A DNA stretch of 64,000 bases from the NCBI GenBank assembly GCA_000787465.1, contig JSYX01000124.1, positions 1 through 64,000 on the forward strand. The letters run 5' to 3'. Under the pieces are notes generated by a model that did not search any database, was not told where the DNA came from, and saw only the letters and a program-made list of their open reading frames with translations. Positions 55,811 through 64,000 of this stretch are shown in pieces (position 1 is the stretch's first letter; every line of letters starts with the position of its first letter). The position numbers and the translations under genes were made by a program. This stretch comes from Thermomucor indicae-seudaticae (Eukaryota > Mucoromycota > Mucoromycetes > Mucorales > Lichtheimiaceae).

Positions 55811-56710
55811 ATGTTTCAACACGGTTATTCATTTTCGCAACCACAAACGCTCTTTCTGACTATCCATTCCGCTTCCCAACTTGTCAACGTCGAGACGTTT
55901 GGCAAACAAGATCCCTATCTGCAGTTTTCATTGGACTTTTCTGACCCAAAGTCGTTCCAGAGAACATACACTCACAGGAACGCAGGCCAGGATGCGACCT
56001 GGAATCAATCCTTTATCGTCCCTATGCAGGCTGGCTCCCAGCACTTGTTTATCGAAGTGATGGACGAGGAAAGCCTGGGCGCCCCTGAACTCATTGGATT
56101 TGCTGCTATCCCGCTGAATCCAGTCTTGGCATCAGGCCATCTGAATGCTGTCTTTGGAATCTTTACAGTCGACGGGAAATCGGCAGGCGAAGTGCATCTC
56201 ACCTTGGCCACGACGCCCCAGGGGCCCCATCAACCGCAACAAGTGGTTCGCGGACACTCTTACGTTCACGAGGACCATCTCAAGCGCTGTAAATCATTGC
56301 GTAAAAAGGCGATCGCGACCGATATTGGTGCAGTCGCTGTTGGTGGCGCGCTTGCCATTGGAGCTGGACTGTTTGGCAAGAAGCTCTTTGACCATCACCG
56401 CCAGCACGAGCAAGAAGAGGGGCGTCGGCATGAAGAACAAGAGCGAATGGAACAGGAGCGTCACCGTATTGAAGAGGAAAGAAAGCATTTGCATCAGCAG
56501 CAGCATCCAACACCCAGTCCTTACTCATCACCCAACCACCATCAGCAGCCGCATCACGCTCACTACTGTTCTCCCTGGAACCCCACGGGTGTCTACGTTG
56601 CGGGAGACCGAGTCGAGTATCAGGGGCGTCATTATGTGTGCACCCAGGGTCACACGTCCAATCCTACTTGGCTCCCATCCGTTGCACACTCACTTTGGCG
56701 ACCATGCTAA
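55811..56710 (+). CDS. C2-domain protein with C-terminal CBM5/12 chitin-binding module
   Basis: Intronless, 299 aa, no signal peptide. Residues 10-150 form a C2 domain (LFLTIHSASQLVNVETFGKQ, then QDATWNQSFIVPM and IEVMDEESLGAPELIGFA), usually a calcium/phospholipid binder. A Gly/Ala-rich hydrophobic helix (GAVAVGGALAIGAGLFGKKL) follows, then a charged Glu/Arg/His coiled coil and a His/Gln/Pro-rich linker. The last 45 residues match carbohydrate-binding module family 5/12 (WNPTGVYVAGDRVEYQGRHY, TWLPSVAHSLW) with the aromatic residues that stack on chitin. Combining a cytosolic membrane-binding fold with a chitin module and no secretion signal is odd. The ATG at 55811 is the first in frame. Convergent with the EFM6-like gene. 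Confidence 0.88.
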   Translation: MFQHGYSFSQPQTLFLTIHSASQLVNVETFGKQDPYLQFSLDFSDPKSFQRTYTHRNAGQDATWNQSFIVPMQAGSQHLFIEVMDEESLGAPELIGFAAIPLNPVLASGHLNAVFGIFTVDGKSAGEVHLTLATTPQGPHQPQQVVRGHSYVHEDHLKRCKSLRKKAIATDIGAVAVGGALAIGAGLFGKKLFDHHRQHEQEEGRRHEEQERMEQERHRIEEERKHLHQQQHPTPSPYSSPNHHQQPHHAHYCSPWNPTGVYVAGDRVEYQGRHYVCTQGHTSNPTWLPSVAHSLWRPC

Positions 56711-56797
56711 ACCCTTCTATTTTATTTCTTTTTCATTAAATAAAGTCGTAGCCCTTCTCGGACATAGGTACTCCGTTTAGGGTCCTCCATTACCTAT

Positions 56798-57608
56798 TCA
56801 TGGAAACTTGTGCATCAGACCAGATCGAACCAAGGGGTGTTTCCCTTTTTCTCTTACCTCGATCAATTGAAACCGTTTCCGTGCCATTTGGAAAAACCGC
56901 TTATCGGCTTTTCTCCGTTTTTTGTAACTCATGTAAATGTCCGTATCTTTATCAGCCAGCATATCAAGGGTATCCAAAAGCGGCTGAAAAGCAACCTCAA
57001 GATAAACACAGTCTGAGGCAAGAATGATGTCCGGACGAGCTTTAATGTACTCTGGCAGAGGCTCACCCCTATTCATTCATGCCGACGACATTAAAGGAAC
57101 TGCCTTTCTCCGTGCGCGAACCCGTTCTTACCAATCAAGGATCTCTGCGCGCACTTTATCCTGTAAACTGTTTAGTTCAATATTTTGCCGCATCAATTTC
57201 AGCATTGGTCTACAGGATTCATTCATCAAACGTTTTCGGCCAATTAAATTTTTGTATTTCTCCTCTTCCTTACATTTGATCTGTGATCACCATGGTGTCT
57301 AACTGTGGGCATCCCTTGGCGATCGCCAAGCCAACGAGCCCAGTCCCGCTACCCAACTCGAGCACCCGTTTGTTGTTTAGAAATTCACCTGCCATTGTCT
57401 TGTCTTTCCACAGGCAATAGTCAACCAGGACATTGGCGGCTTCCCAGATCTTGCCTCCGCAACCACGACTTAGATCTTGAGCCAACTGGACTGGACTGTC
57501 CAAGAGATCAAATGTCGTTTCACCCACGGCGCCATATTCGGGTGGCGTGTTCATCGCCACTAGGTCGAGCCGGCTGAAGGGATCCACTTCATCTTCAGAC
57601 AGGGACAT
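56798..57608 (-). CDS. METTL21-type protein-lysine methyltransferase, EFM6-like
   Basis: Three exons (57608-57274, 57209-57132, 57068-56798), 227 aa. SAM-binding Rossmann motifs: RVLELGSGTGLVGLAIA (motif I) and TDQIPMLKLMRQNIELNS (post-I acidic loop). The family-16 methyltransferase post-motif II reads ASDCVYLEVAF, a variant of the DxxY motif. The N-terminal GGKIWEAANVLVDYCLW segment is typical of the Efm6 branch; yeast Efm6 methylates eEF1A. Target here is inferred. At the 3' end a GTAAGA lies in frame; whether or not the 51-nt segment after it is spliced out, the frame ends at the same stop. Confidence 0.88.
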
Positions 57609-57863
57609 CTTGTAAAGCCGAAAAGGGTACTTCTTGTAAATGAAAGTGACGGTCCCTAAATTTTGCACATCAAATGCCCGCCCCCTGCGTGTCAATTGTA
57701 GATCCTTTTTCTTTCTTTTATTGTGTCCCTATTATGCAAGCTTAATCTCTTTTATCTTACCATTTGCGCGCACGTTTTGATCTCGAATGAGGGTTGCTCC
57801 ACGAAAAAGAAGGGAAATACTACATAAAGGTCATATACATAGGGAATATTCTTTTAGCAAAGT

Positions 57864-58357
57864 TCAATTGGAAGAAGAGGAACGGGGAGGGTTCCAATGG
57901 ATGGGTATACAAAAGAGAGAACGTAGTTTGGACCGAACGCTGGCGAGATGGGTGGATGAAAAGGACTGGATAGAGAAATGATGATTGGGATCATCATTAT
58001 CGGAAGCGTCCGAGGGAGGCGTGGGACTCGGAGGAAGAGGTCGCGGTCGTGGACGGGGATTATTTGGTCTTGGTTTCCTTAGATGCAGGAAGTTTGGGAA
58101 TCGCTTGTATCGATGACCGTGATCGTCCATGGTGATCGACGCAAGTCCGATCAAGACACCAGAATGGATTATCACTGTCGTATAAATGATGGTAAAAGGT
58201 TCACCGCCCTAATATCGAATACTGAGTCCGACCTAGCAGATTATAGTATCACCCATCTCTACTTACCAAGAGCGTGTCATAAAGGAGAATCGAAACCTAG
58301 CAATTGAAACTTGGCATCAAGTCAGTCATGGTTTTGGACCGGATAGAGTGTGTGCAT
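57864..58357 (-). CDS. Hypothetical small membrane protein
   Basis: A tentative three-exon model: 58357-58340, 58296-58267 and 58208-57864, 130 aa. It has one or two hydrophobic segments (PVSILLYDTLLGGEPFTII, TVIIHSGVLIGLASI), then a basic Arg/Pro-rich stretch (RPRPRPLPPSPTPP), an acidic DASDNDD patch and a Ser-rich tail. Splice sites keep phase 0, but the first donor (GTCCAA) is weak and I do not recognise a family. The large exon is open and protein-like; the 5' end is guesswork. Confidence 0.3.
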
Positions 58358-60677
58358 TGAATGTACCCTGTTGCCCGGAAGCACGCGCCAGCAGAACGGT
58401 ATAGGAGAGACAGAGAGAGGGACCGTTGGTGTGTGCGTGCGCTTCTAGAAAAAAAGATCAATATTTGGTAAAAATCCTTGACGATCATTTCGTCGTTATA
58501 TATATAGAGGAGAGCGACGCGTCGAATTAAGCTTAGCCGACAACCCCATCCCCCTTCTCGTCCCGGAATCGCCATTATCAGCGGCATTCCATAATTATGT
58601 CAAGAACACACGAACTGGCCTTGTGCACAGAAAAGTAAAAAGGGCGATAGTTCATGTGTCTTTTGCGTTCAAAGTTTAAGGGGAGCTGGATCGAACGGTG
58701 CTGTTTCTATTCTGATGGCGTACAGGGTGAACCCAACAAAGAGCGTACATGGACGGATACAGGTTCAATCCAGAAAGCCTTAGGTCGTCACAGGAGAAAA
58801 TGTTACCCATTGTCCTTTTGAAGGGGAGAATGAAAAATAAACCGCATGGCCATGTGCAACAAAGCATGTTGTACCTGCGGTGCTCTTATTGAGCATCGTC
58901 TTTCTTTTGCATTGTGTGTCTCGTTTTGCAACCCGTGTCGTCTGCATGCCGGGGGAATCACAAAGGTAGACACGGGAGGGGAACACACAAAATGTCATTG
59001 TTCACGCAGGCAGCGTACTAGCTTCTCGATTGCCCAGCGGCTCGGAAATCTTCTGTCTAATGAGTGGGTTTCCCCTAATTTCAGCACAAGCATAAAATTC
59101 AACAACCAGCAGAAAATCAGAAGATCCCTTTCTTTGTCTCCTAATTGCTGCGTTCTATATATAAAGTGAGAATGGTCCCCTAGTTTCTTTTTTTCTATTA
59201 CGGTCCCCATCCCGTTTGGTTGTTTGAATTGATTGTTGATCATGCTCGTGCGTATCCCAAAAAGCCTTTTCACCGAGTTCTGCCTTTTCAGGATAAATGT
59301 TCTACCAGACATCAGGAGACTGCCATGATGCTTTGCATTTCTGGAGACCCGTCAAATCTCTGTCTTTGCAATGAAAAAGCCTTTCTCGCGATACATATCT
59401 ATTGAATGAAAGATAGAACTCCCTCTTTCATATGACTTAACAAGATTTTACCGTTCAATTATCCACATAATCATGTCAAAGCAAATTCAAGACATCCCGG
59501 AATGGAGAGCACGGCAGAACCTTGTTACGAAGATGTTCACGTTCTTCTGCTACAAATCTTCCTTAGGCAACCCACGGGGCGTCATTCCGGTCAAGTTGAC
59601 TGACAAAATTCTCCACCCATGGTTTCGATAGTGTCGTTCTCGTGATTAGCCGCTCTCTTGCACATAATGATTCCGCGAAAAGGAAGTTCTTTCCGTGGAT
59701 CGCGTTTACACCGCTTAATATAGATGCCTTTCTTGTCAGAAAGCGCAAGATGCCCCAGCATCAGCGGCCGCTTTAACAGATGTCATAAACGGCTCGCCAT
59801 CTTATCAGAGTACCCACTGTTTTTACGCGTAAAGCAGCTGATTGTGGTCGGCAGATATTCGAGATGACAAGTTCAAAGCTTGCAGCATAATCAAGGCTAC
59901 GTACGTAACATCTATTGGTCTTCTTGTAACAAAATATTTTCCACATAGGTCCCTGATTCACAATAGGCGGGATTACTCTTCCCCGAGAACCATTTAAATA
60001 ATGCTAGTCAAGCGCCATGCTTGGACTTGCAATCCAGTCTGATGAAGCACCTCATTCCTGCTCTGCACCGTCAGGCTGGCTTGAAGCATGACAGGGTACC
60101 TCATGCCGCACATGGCATCACCGGAAACTGCGGCCATACCGGCAAGTGAAATGAACATCCATAGGAATACAGGTCGTACATCTGACATGGACAGTAATGT
60201 ACATCGCTGGCCAGAGAGCACCATCGCTTCTGCGGTCAATGCAAGACGATGACGACAACACTTGCCACAATCTGTACCAATCTTATCGGCTGGTGATTTC
60301 GAACTTGGTAGAAGGCAGACAATGTTTGCTATAGTAAGTTTAATTACATTTTCCATCAATGGTCTTTAGCAGCTCAAGTAATTTTAAACAAGGCTTGTAT
60401 CATCCACAGCTGATCCTGCATCAACCCAAGAATTCGCGAGTAAATAGGCACCCTGGTGTTAAATCAACGCTACACGACGGGATACTATAATTTGAAACTT
60501 TTGATACAAGTGAACCGGTGTGGCCATAGGAAGCTGCTTTTATATTAGGAAGCAAATTACCACGGCACTGACGCTTCTTGTGCAGCTGCCGTCCCCGGTC
60601 CAAAAGTCTGGATGCGCGCCACACTCGCAGTTTTGAACTATGCCGAGCAGATGATCCGTGACAAATGAACGCCGCCG
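58358..60677. other. Accessory region; no supported gene
   Basis: Several 60-120-codon open frames on both strands (for example 59312-58995 and 60359-59994, both minus) lack domains and splice support. The region contains the left copy of the inverted repeat listed separately. It probably represents decayed mobile or lineage-specific sequence. Confidence 0.45.
59812..59850 (+). repeat. Inverted repeat, left copy
   Basis: A 39-nt segment starting ACCCACT and ending GATTGTGGTCG. Its reverse complement occurs at 62706-62742 with one 2-nt length difference near the T run; the last 26 nt (from ACGCGTAAAG) are identical. The arms face each other and bracket about 2.9 kb. No target-site duplication was recognised outside the arms. 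Confidence 0.8.
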
Positions 60678-60794
60678 ACAATAAATCGGATATTGACAGT
60701 TGTTTGCGTATTTGGCAACGCGATTTGCGCTTTTACAGAGATTTTCGATTTGCATGAACTCTTCGGCTCGGATGGTGAAGGCTTTGACGGTTAG
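60678..60794 (+). pseudogene. Fragment A of an unrecognised gene family
   Basis: A short open segment reads NRILTVV, then CVFGNAICAFTEIFDLHELFG, then stops at 60792-60794. It aligns with copies B (62183-62513) and C (63940-63509) in this window over the RIL/RVL and FG-x-x-x-C-x-FTE region. Upstream and downstream homologous parts are missing or out of frame, so this is a relic. Confidence 0.6.
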
Positions 60795-61303
60795 TTGCAC
60801 TACCTTCTGTCATCTTACCGTATATTGAGTTCAAGGATGCATGTTGTTTAGCTCGATTTTTACAGACTGTGACCCGTGTGCTTAGTATGTATAACTCCAT
60901 AATTCATGTAAGCGGTTATGGAGTGTCACGCCTTACTTTTTACTATGCACGAGGTTAAAGTTAATCTCGAATATCCGGCTTGCTTCTGATATATTTCAGG
61001 CTTCAATATAGCTTTTCCGCTAAACACGTCAATATCTTTGACATGACAACATTTGCTTCTTGTTTATCAGTGTTTATCAGAGAGATAGACATGTTTTGAA
61101 CCGGTTTAGTATTTCATTCTTTGGATAATATATCACCAGACGAACAGCTCGAGATTCGTTAGCCATCAGACTTTTCAAGGTGATATGGATGAACGAAAGT
61201 GATCTTTTGATATTCACCGAGGTTCTACACAAGCATACAAAGCTATAATCTTGGACTATGACGAGTGAATAAAATACAGTACCCGCGCAATATAATGATC
61301 AAC

Positions 61304-61422
61304 TCGGTGGACCCAAGAAGTGATTAGTATATCGAGCGATCACTATATAGATTTAGTGATATTTTCCCGCGAACAAAGTTGGTGGAACTGACAAGTGATC
61401 ACTATATCGAGCAATCACTGTA
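61304..61422. repeat. Direct repeat with internal GTGATCAC palindromes
   Basis: Two diverged copies about 75 bp apart: TCGGTGGACCCAAGAAGTGATT..., then TATCGAGCGATCACTATA (61304-61348), and TTGGTGGAACTGACAAGTGATC..., then TATCGAGCAATCACTGTA (61379-61422). Each half-site pair GTGATnA/TnATCAC could form a small hairpin. They lie directly upstream of family copy B. Confidence 0.7.
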
Positions 61423-61742
61423 CAATTGTGTTAGTTTATTAAAGTTTAGGCTCTTTATTACACTGATTTCAATTCAAATGGGGCATTCATGCAAGACAGG
61501 CTATAAAAGCATGAGAACCTCAACAGGCGTGCCTCTTTCTCACGGAAAGAGGATGACGTTAAAAGACCAAGAACTTTGGGAAATATCCAGCAACTCAGGT
61601 TCATATAAACTTTCCGTAACAGCAATCCGGTGTCCACGTTTTTTCCTGACCGTGATTCTACGAAGCAGAAACGCCAACAGAATCCGATCCTTGTCAGAAA
61701 TTCAGGTCGAGATTCCAGTTAGGGATCCTGCCAAGCGATATC

Positions 61743-62513
61743 ATGACCGAAAGAATGGAAGACCTAAACAGAAACAAGGAAGAGACGCTCCCTTACGAGC
61801 TGTCCACGAACAGGACGGTAAGCCGAACTGTAGCCATGCGCAAAGGATTGTTCTGTTTCTGACTAAGTCTGACTTTGATTAGGCCGCAGATCTGAAACTT
61901 TTGCAAAAAGAAAGATCTGGACGATAGTATTTGCGAAATCATGCGGCTTAGGAATCCCCATCTAGAATGAGTGCGCGCAACCGATGTAGCTTACTACAAC
62001 TGGCTTTTAGTTGATTTATGCCGGCGCGTAGATCTCTGCAGCATCTACAGACGGGAATACGGACAAGACTGGAACCTCCATTTTAGGAACTTCCTGAACG
62101 AAGTCGGCGGGGTTGTCCCTGGGTACGACAATCGGTATGCGGACCGCCTTTTGATATAAGGCTGACCTCCTCATTTCTATAGACTGAAAAAAGGATCTGT
62201 ATTCACGAAAACTGAAGAAGGAATTTTCTTTGACGAGTTTTGCCCTTTTTCAAGCGAAAAACGGCTTCGTGTTTTGAGTATCAATGAAGAGTTTGGGGAT
62301 GGACTGTGCGCATTTACCGAACTCTTTAACGTCAATAATGTTGCCGAGATGTGGCAAGAAGACTTTCTTGATTACGTACATGACTTGCGAGGATGTAGAG
62401 CTCACCTTCAAAAACGAATGGAAGAAATTTCGCCATATATGACTAATCAAGATCCAACACAACCATACCAGCGTATGCCGATTCTCAACGAGCCATACGA
62501 AGAGACTAATTAG
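61743..62513 (+). pseudogene. Copy B of an unrecognised gene family (frame-disrupted)
   Basis: A first exon may be 61743-61817 (MTERMEDLNRNKEETLPYEL start, good GTAAGC donor, acceptor at 61882). The following exon loses frame and has a TGA just before the conserved VRATDVAYYNWLLVDLCRRV segment. The later part is intact: RRVDLCSIYRREYGQDWNLH, FRNFLNEVGGVVPGYDNR, an intron (62135-62182), then IFFDEFCPFSSEKRLRVL, EEFGDGLCAFTELFNV and a C-terminal EDFLDYVHDLR region. It aligns over most of its length with copy C. Either the N-terminal half is decayed or my splicing there is wrong. Function unknown; no signal peptide or membrane segment. Confidence 0.6.
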
Positions 62514-63508
62514 TTTGGCTTGTTCTTATTTGGTGTAGAACGAAAGTAGCTTTTATTCCAAATTTACTCAAATGGGTTTTATACAGGCGGTAAACAGTGT
62601 GCATGGATATACATAATTACACGTTTAACCTTTCATATTCCTCCTATTCAATGGTAACATGGAAGTTGTTTGGCACATGTATTGTTTCGGGGACTTTATA
62701 TAATTCGACCACAATCAGCTGCTTTACGCGTAAAAAGTGGGTCATCCCACACTAGGCCAATGTCCGCGGCAAAGCCGGTTTCCAAGAGGCCATCTTTAAT
62801 TACCTCCAGTGAGAACGCGCACGGCGCACAACGTCAGAACTGGCTACGCAAATGAACGGATGAACTCCCATCCTTGACTGAACAGCGTAGTGCTTGCTCT
62901 CCCGAATAGCGTCATGCCCACGGACGGCAACGCGCATGTTCAGCTTTCTCTGGCCTTCCTCTTCACTTCAACAGAATCTTGAATATTAGTGACACCGCAT
63001 CAGCAAATCTCGTTTCGCTTATGTCCACTGCTCCATTCTAAGGAATAACTTAGCACTAGGCGAGGGAATGGGTAAATCTTTGGTTCTGTTAACCAAAGTT
63101 TAACACTGAGGTTGCAGGATGGCAAGCAGCTCTGCCATACAAAGTTTACTGTCCTCATCGTTCACTGGTTGTGTTCGCTCACGTTCACTAAACGCTTGGA
63201 CCTTCTGCACAATTGCTAAAGCCCTCTGTCCCCCTATATATCAGTGGTATCACCCTTTACATATCCCGGGCGTCACTCCTTTGTCGCAATCTATAAGTAC
63301 TTCCCTTGAGGAAGACACTAATTGTTGTGTGCAAAATTTGCCATCGACCGAGCTAGGCAAAGACGGTGGCGCCAACAGAAAAGAACAAAGTATTGTAGTA
63401 TGGCCATTTGCGCGACAAGAGCACTTTATTTCATCAAGAAAGCAAGCATATATCCAAAGGCAGAAGCCAAGGCGTAATCCAAGCATATCGCACGGTCGGC
63501 TGGTTAGC
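62514..63508. other. Accessory intergenic region; no supported gene
   Basis: Holds the right copy of the inverted repeat (62706-62742) and otherwise no recognisable gene. The long plus-strand open frame at 63119-63853 overlaps copy C on the opposite strand and looks like its shadow. Confidence 0.5.
62706..62742 (-). repeat. Inverted repeat, right copy
   Basis: Reverse complement of the segment at 59812-59850. Both copies, read in the appropriate frame, encode the same decapeptide RPQSAALRVK, so the repeat may be a remnant of shared coding sequence rather than a transposon end. Confidence 0.8.
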
Positions 63509-64000
63509 TCACACCGGGTTCTGATTAAGCAGCGTTTTACGCTGATAGTTTCCGCACGGGTTGCTATTCGAGAGGCATGGATGAATGATTTCCATTCGTT
63601 GCTCCATCATAGGAATCGACCGCCGGAGATCATGCATAAAGTCTTCAAAGTCATCGTCGTCCAGGTCACAGAGCTCATGCAGATCTACGAATTCCGTGAA
63701 GGAACAAACAGCATCGCCGAACTCTTCACCCAACGCCAGTATACGCGAACGTTTTTCTTCGTCGAATGGAGGAAACCAATCGAAGAACTCTCCATCCTTT
63801 GTCAAAGAATACAAGTGGGAATCCATTTTGACACTGAATGGAACTTTACATAAACTTGCAACGTTGATTATTGGATTGTAGCGTACCCTTGCACTCCCTT
63901 GGCTACAGCGTTCAAGAAGTCGCGGAAGAGTTTCTTCCAATGCCGTGGGGAGGACCGCTTGTATCTCTGCAACAAGATGTCAACTCGTCGCGAAAGATCC
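63509..64000 (-). CDS. Copy C of an unrecognised gene family (partial, runs off window)
   Basis: The gene enters from beyond the right edge. The 5' part (64000 to about 63,885) reads DLSRRVDILLQRYKRSSPRH, WKKLFRDFLNAVAKGVQGYA. A frame change, probably a short intron I could not place, leads to the second part: LYSLTKDGEFFDWFPPFDEE, KRSRILALGEEFGDAVCSFT, EFVDLHELCDLDDDDFEDFM and a stop at 63509. It aligns with copy B (DLCRRVD.../DLSRRVD..., FRNFLNEV/FRDFLNAV, EEFGDGLCAFTEL/EEFGDAVCSFTEF, DFLDYVHDLR/DFEDFMHDLR). Acidic, no TM or signal peptide. The family is not one I recognise. Confidence 0.65.

Noticed and set aside
58750..58785. GGTTCAATCC, a tRNA B-box-like sequence
   Set aside because: Flanking bases do not form a T-arm stem and no A-box or acceptor pairing is present.
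63119..63853. 244-codon plus-strand open frame near the right edge
   Set aside because: Overlaps copy C on the other strand, which has family support; the plus-strand reading has none.
1..64000. CRISPR arrays, operons, Shine-Dalgarno sites or a bacterial mobile element
   Set aside because: All genes have spliceosomal introns and eukaryotic families; no regularly spaced repeats of CRISPR type were seen.

Overview
The window is a gene-dense, intron-rich fungal chromosome segment. Most genes have several short introns (about 45-80 nt, GT-AG with CTAAC/CTGAC-like branch sites, a few GC-AG), small intergenic gaps and eukaryotic housekeeping genes. The gene set (dynactin p150, retromer Vps26, an animal-like PRL phosphatase, a ZZZ3-like ATAC subunit, MGST3, a prenylated Skt5-type chitin synthase regulator) fits an early-diverging filamentous fungus, most likely Mucoromycota (Mucorales). 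That taxonomic call is inference from gene content and intron style.

Layout. 1-7.6 kb is repeat-derived: a decayed Ty3/gypsy retrotransposon on the minus strand (about 1.05-4.27 kb) and a broken C2H2 zinc-finger gene. 8.5-34.1 kb is a housekeeping block: cyclophilin A, dynactin p150, the arginine-specific carbamoyl-phosphate synthase small subunit (CPA1) with an upstream arginine attenuator peptide, a PL14 polysaccharide lyase, PRL phosphatase, the divergent ILV5/ILV2 pair, VPS26, MGST3, RPL9 and a ZZZ3 homologue. 35-49.4 kb holds a Kre9/Knh1-like GPI protein, carnitine acetyltransferase, SKT5, an ankyrin-DIL protein, a tandem repeat, a sugar transporter and a MIC12-like protein. 51.2-57.6 kb holds a GH127 glycosidase, LEU2, a C2-CBM5/12 protein and an EFM6-like methyltransferase. 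58-64 kb is accessory sequence containing three related copies of an unrecognised gene family with nearby inverted and direct repeats.

How the genes work together. ILV5 and ILV2 are consecutive enzymes of valine/isoleucine synthesis, transcribed away from a shared 589-bp promoter with two TGACTCA (Gcn4/AP-1-type) sites; LEU2 of the same pathway lies 27 kb away. CPA1 is preceded by a 25-codon uORF that, once a 66-nt intron is removed, matches the arginine attenuator peptide core of ascomycetes; without splicing the conserved C-terminal half is lost. SKT5, the Kre9-like protein, the chitin-binding C2 protein and the two carbohydrate-active enzymes relate to cell wall or polysaccharide metabolism but do not form a cluster.

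Limits. Exon boundaries were deduced by eye from reading-frame continuity, splice consensus and family alignment from memory. Frame arithmetic closes for each multi-exon gene called with confidence. No database search was run.
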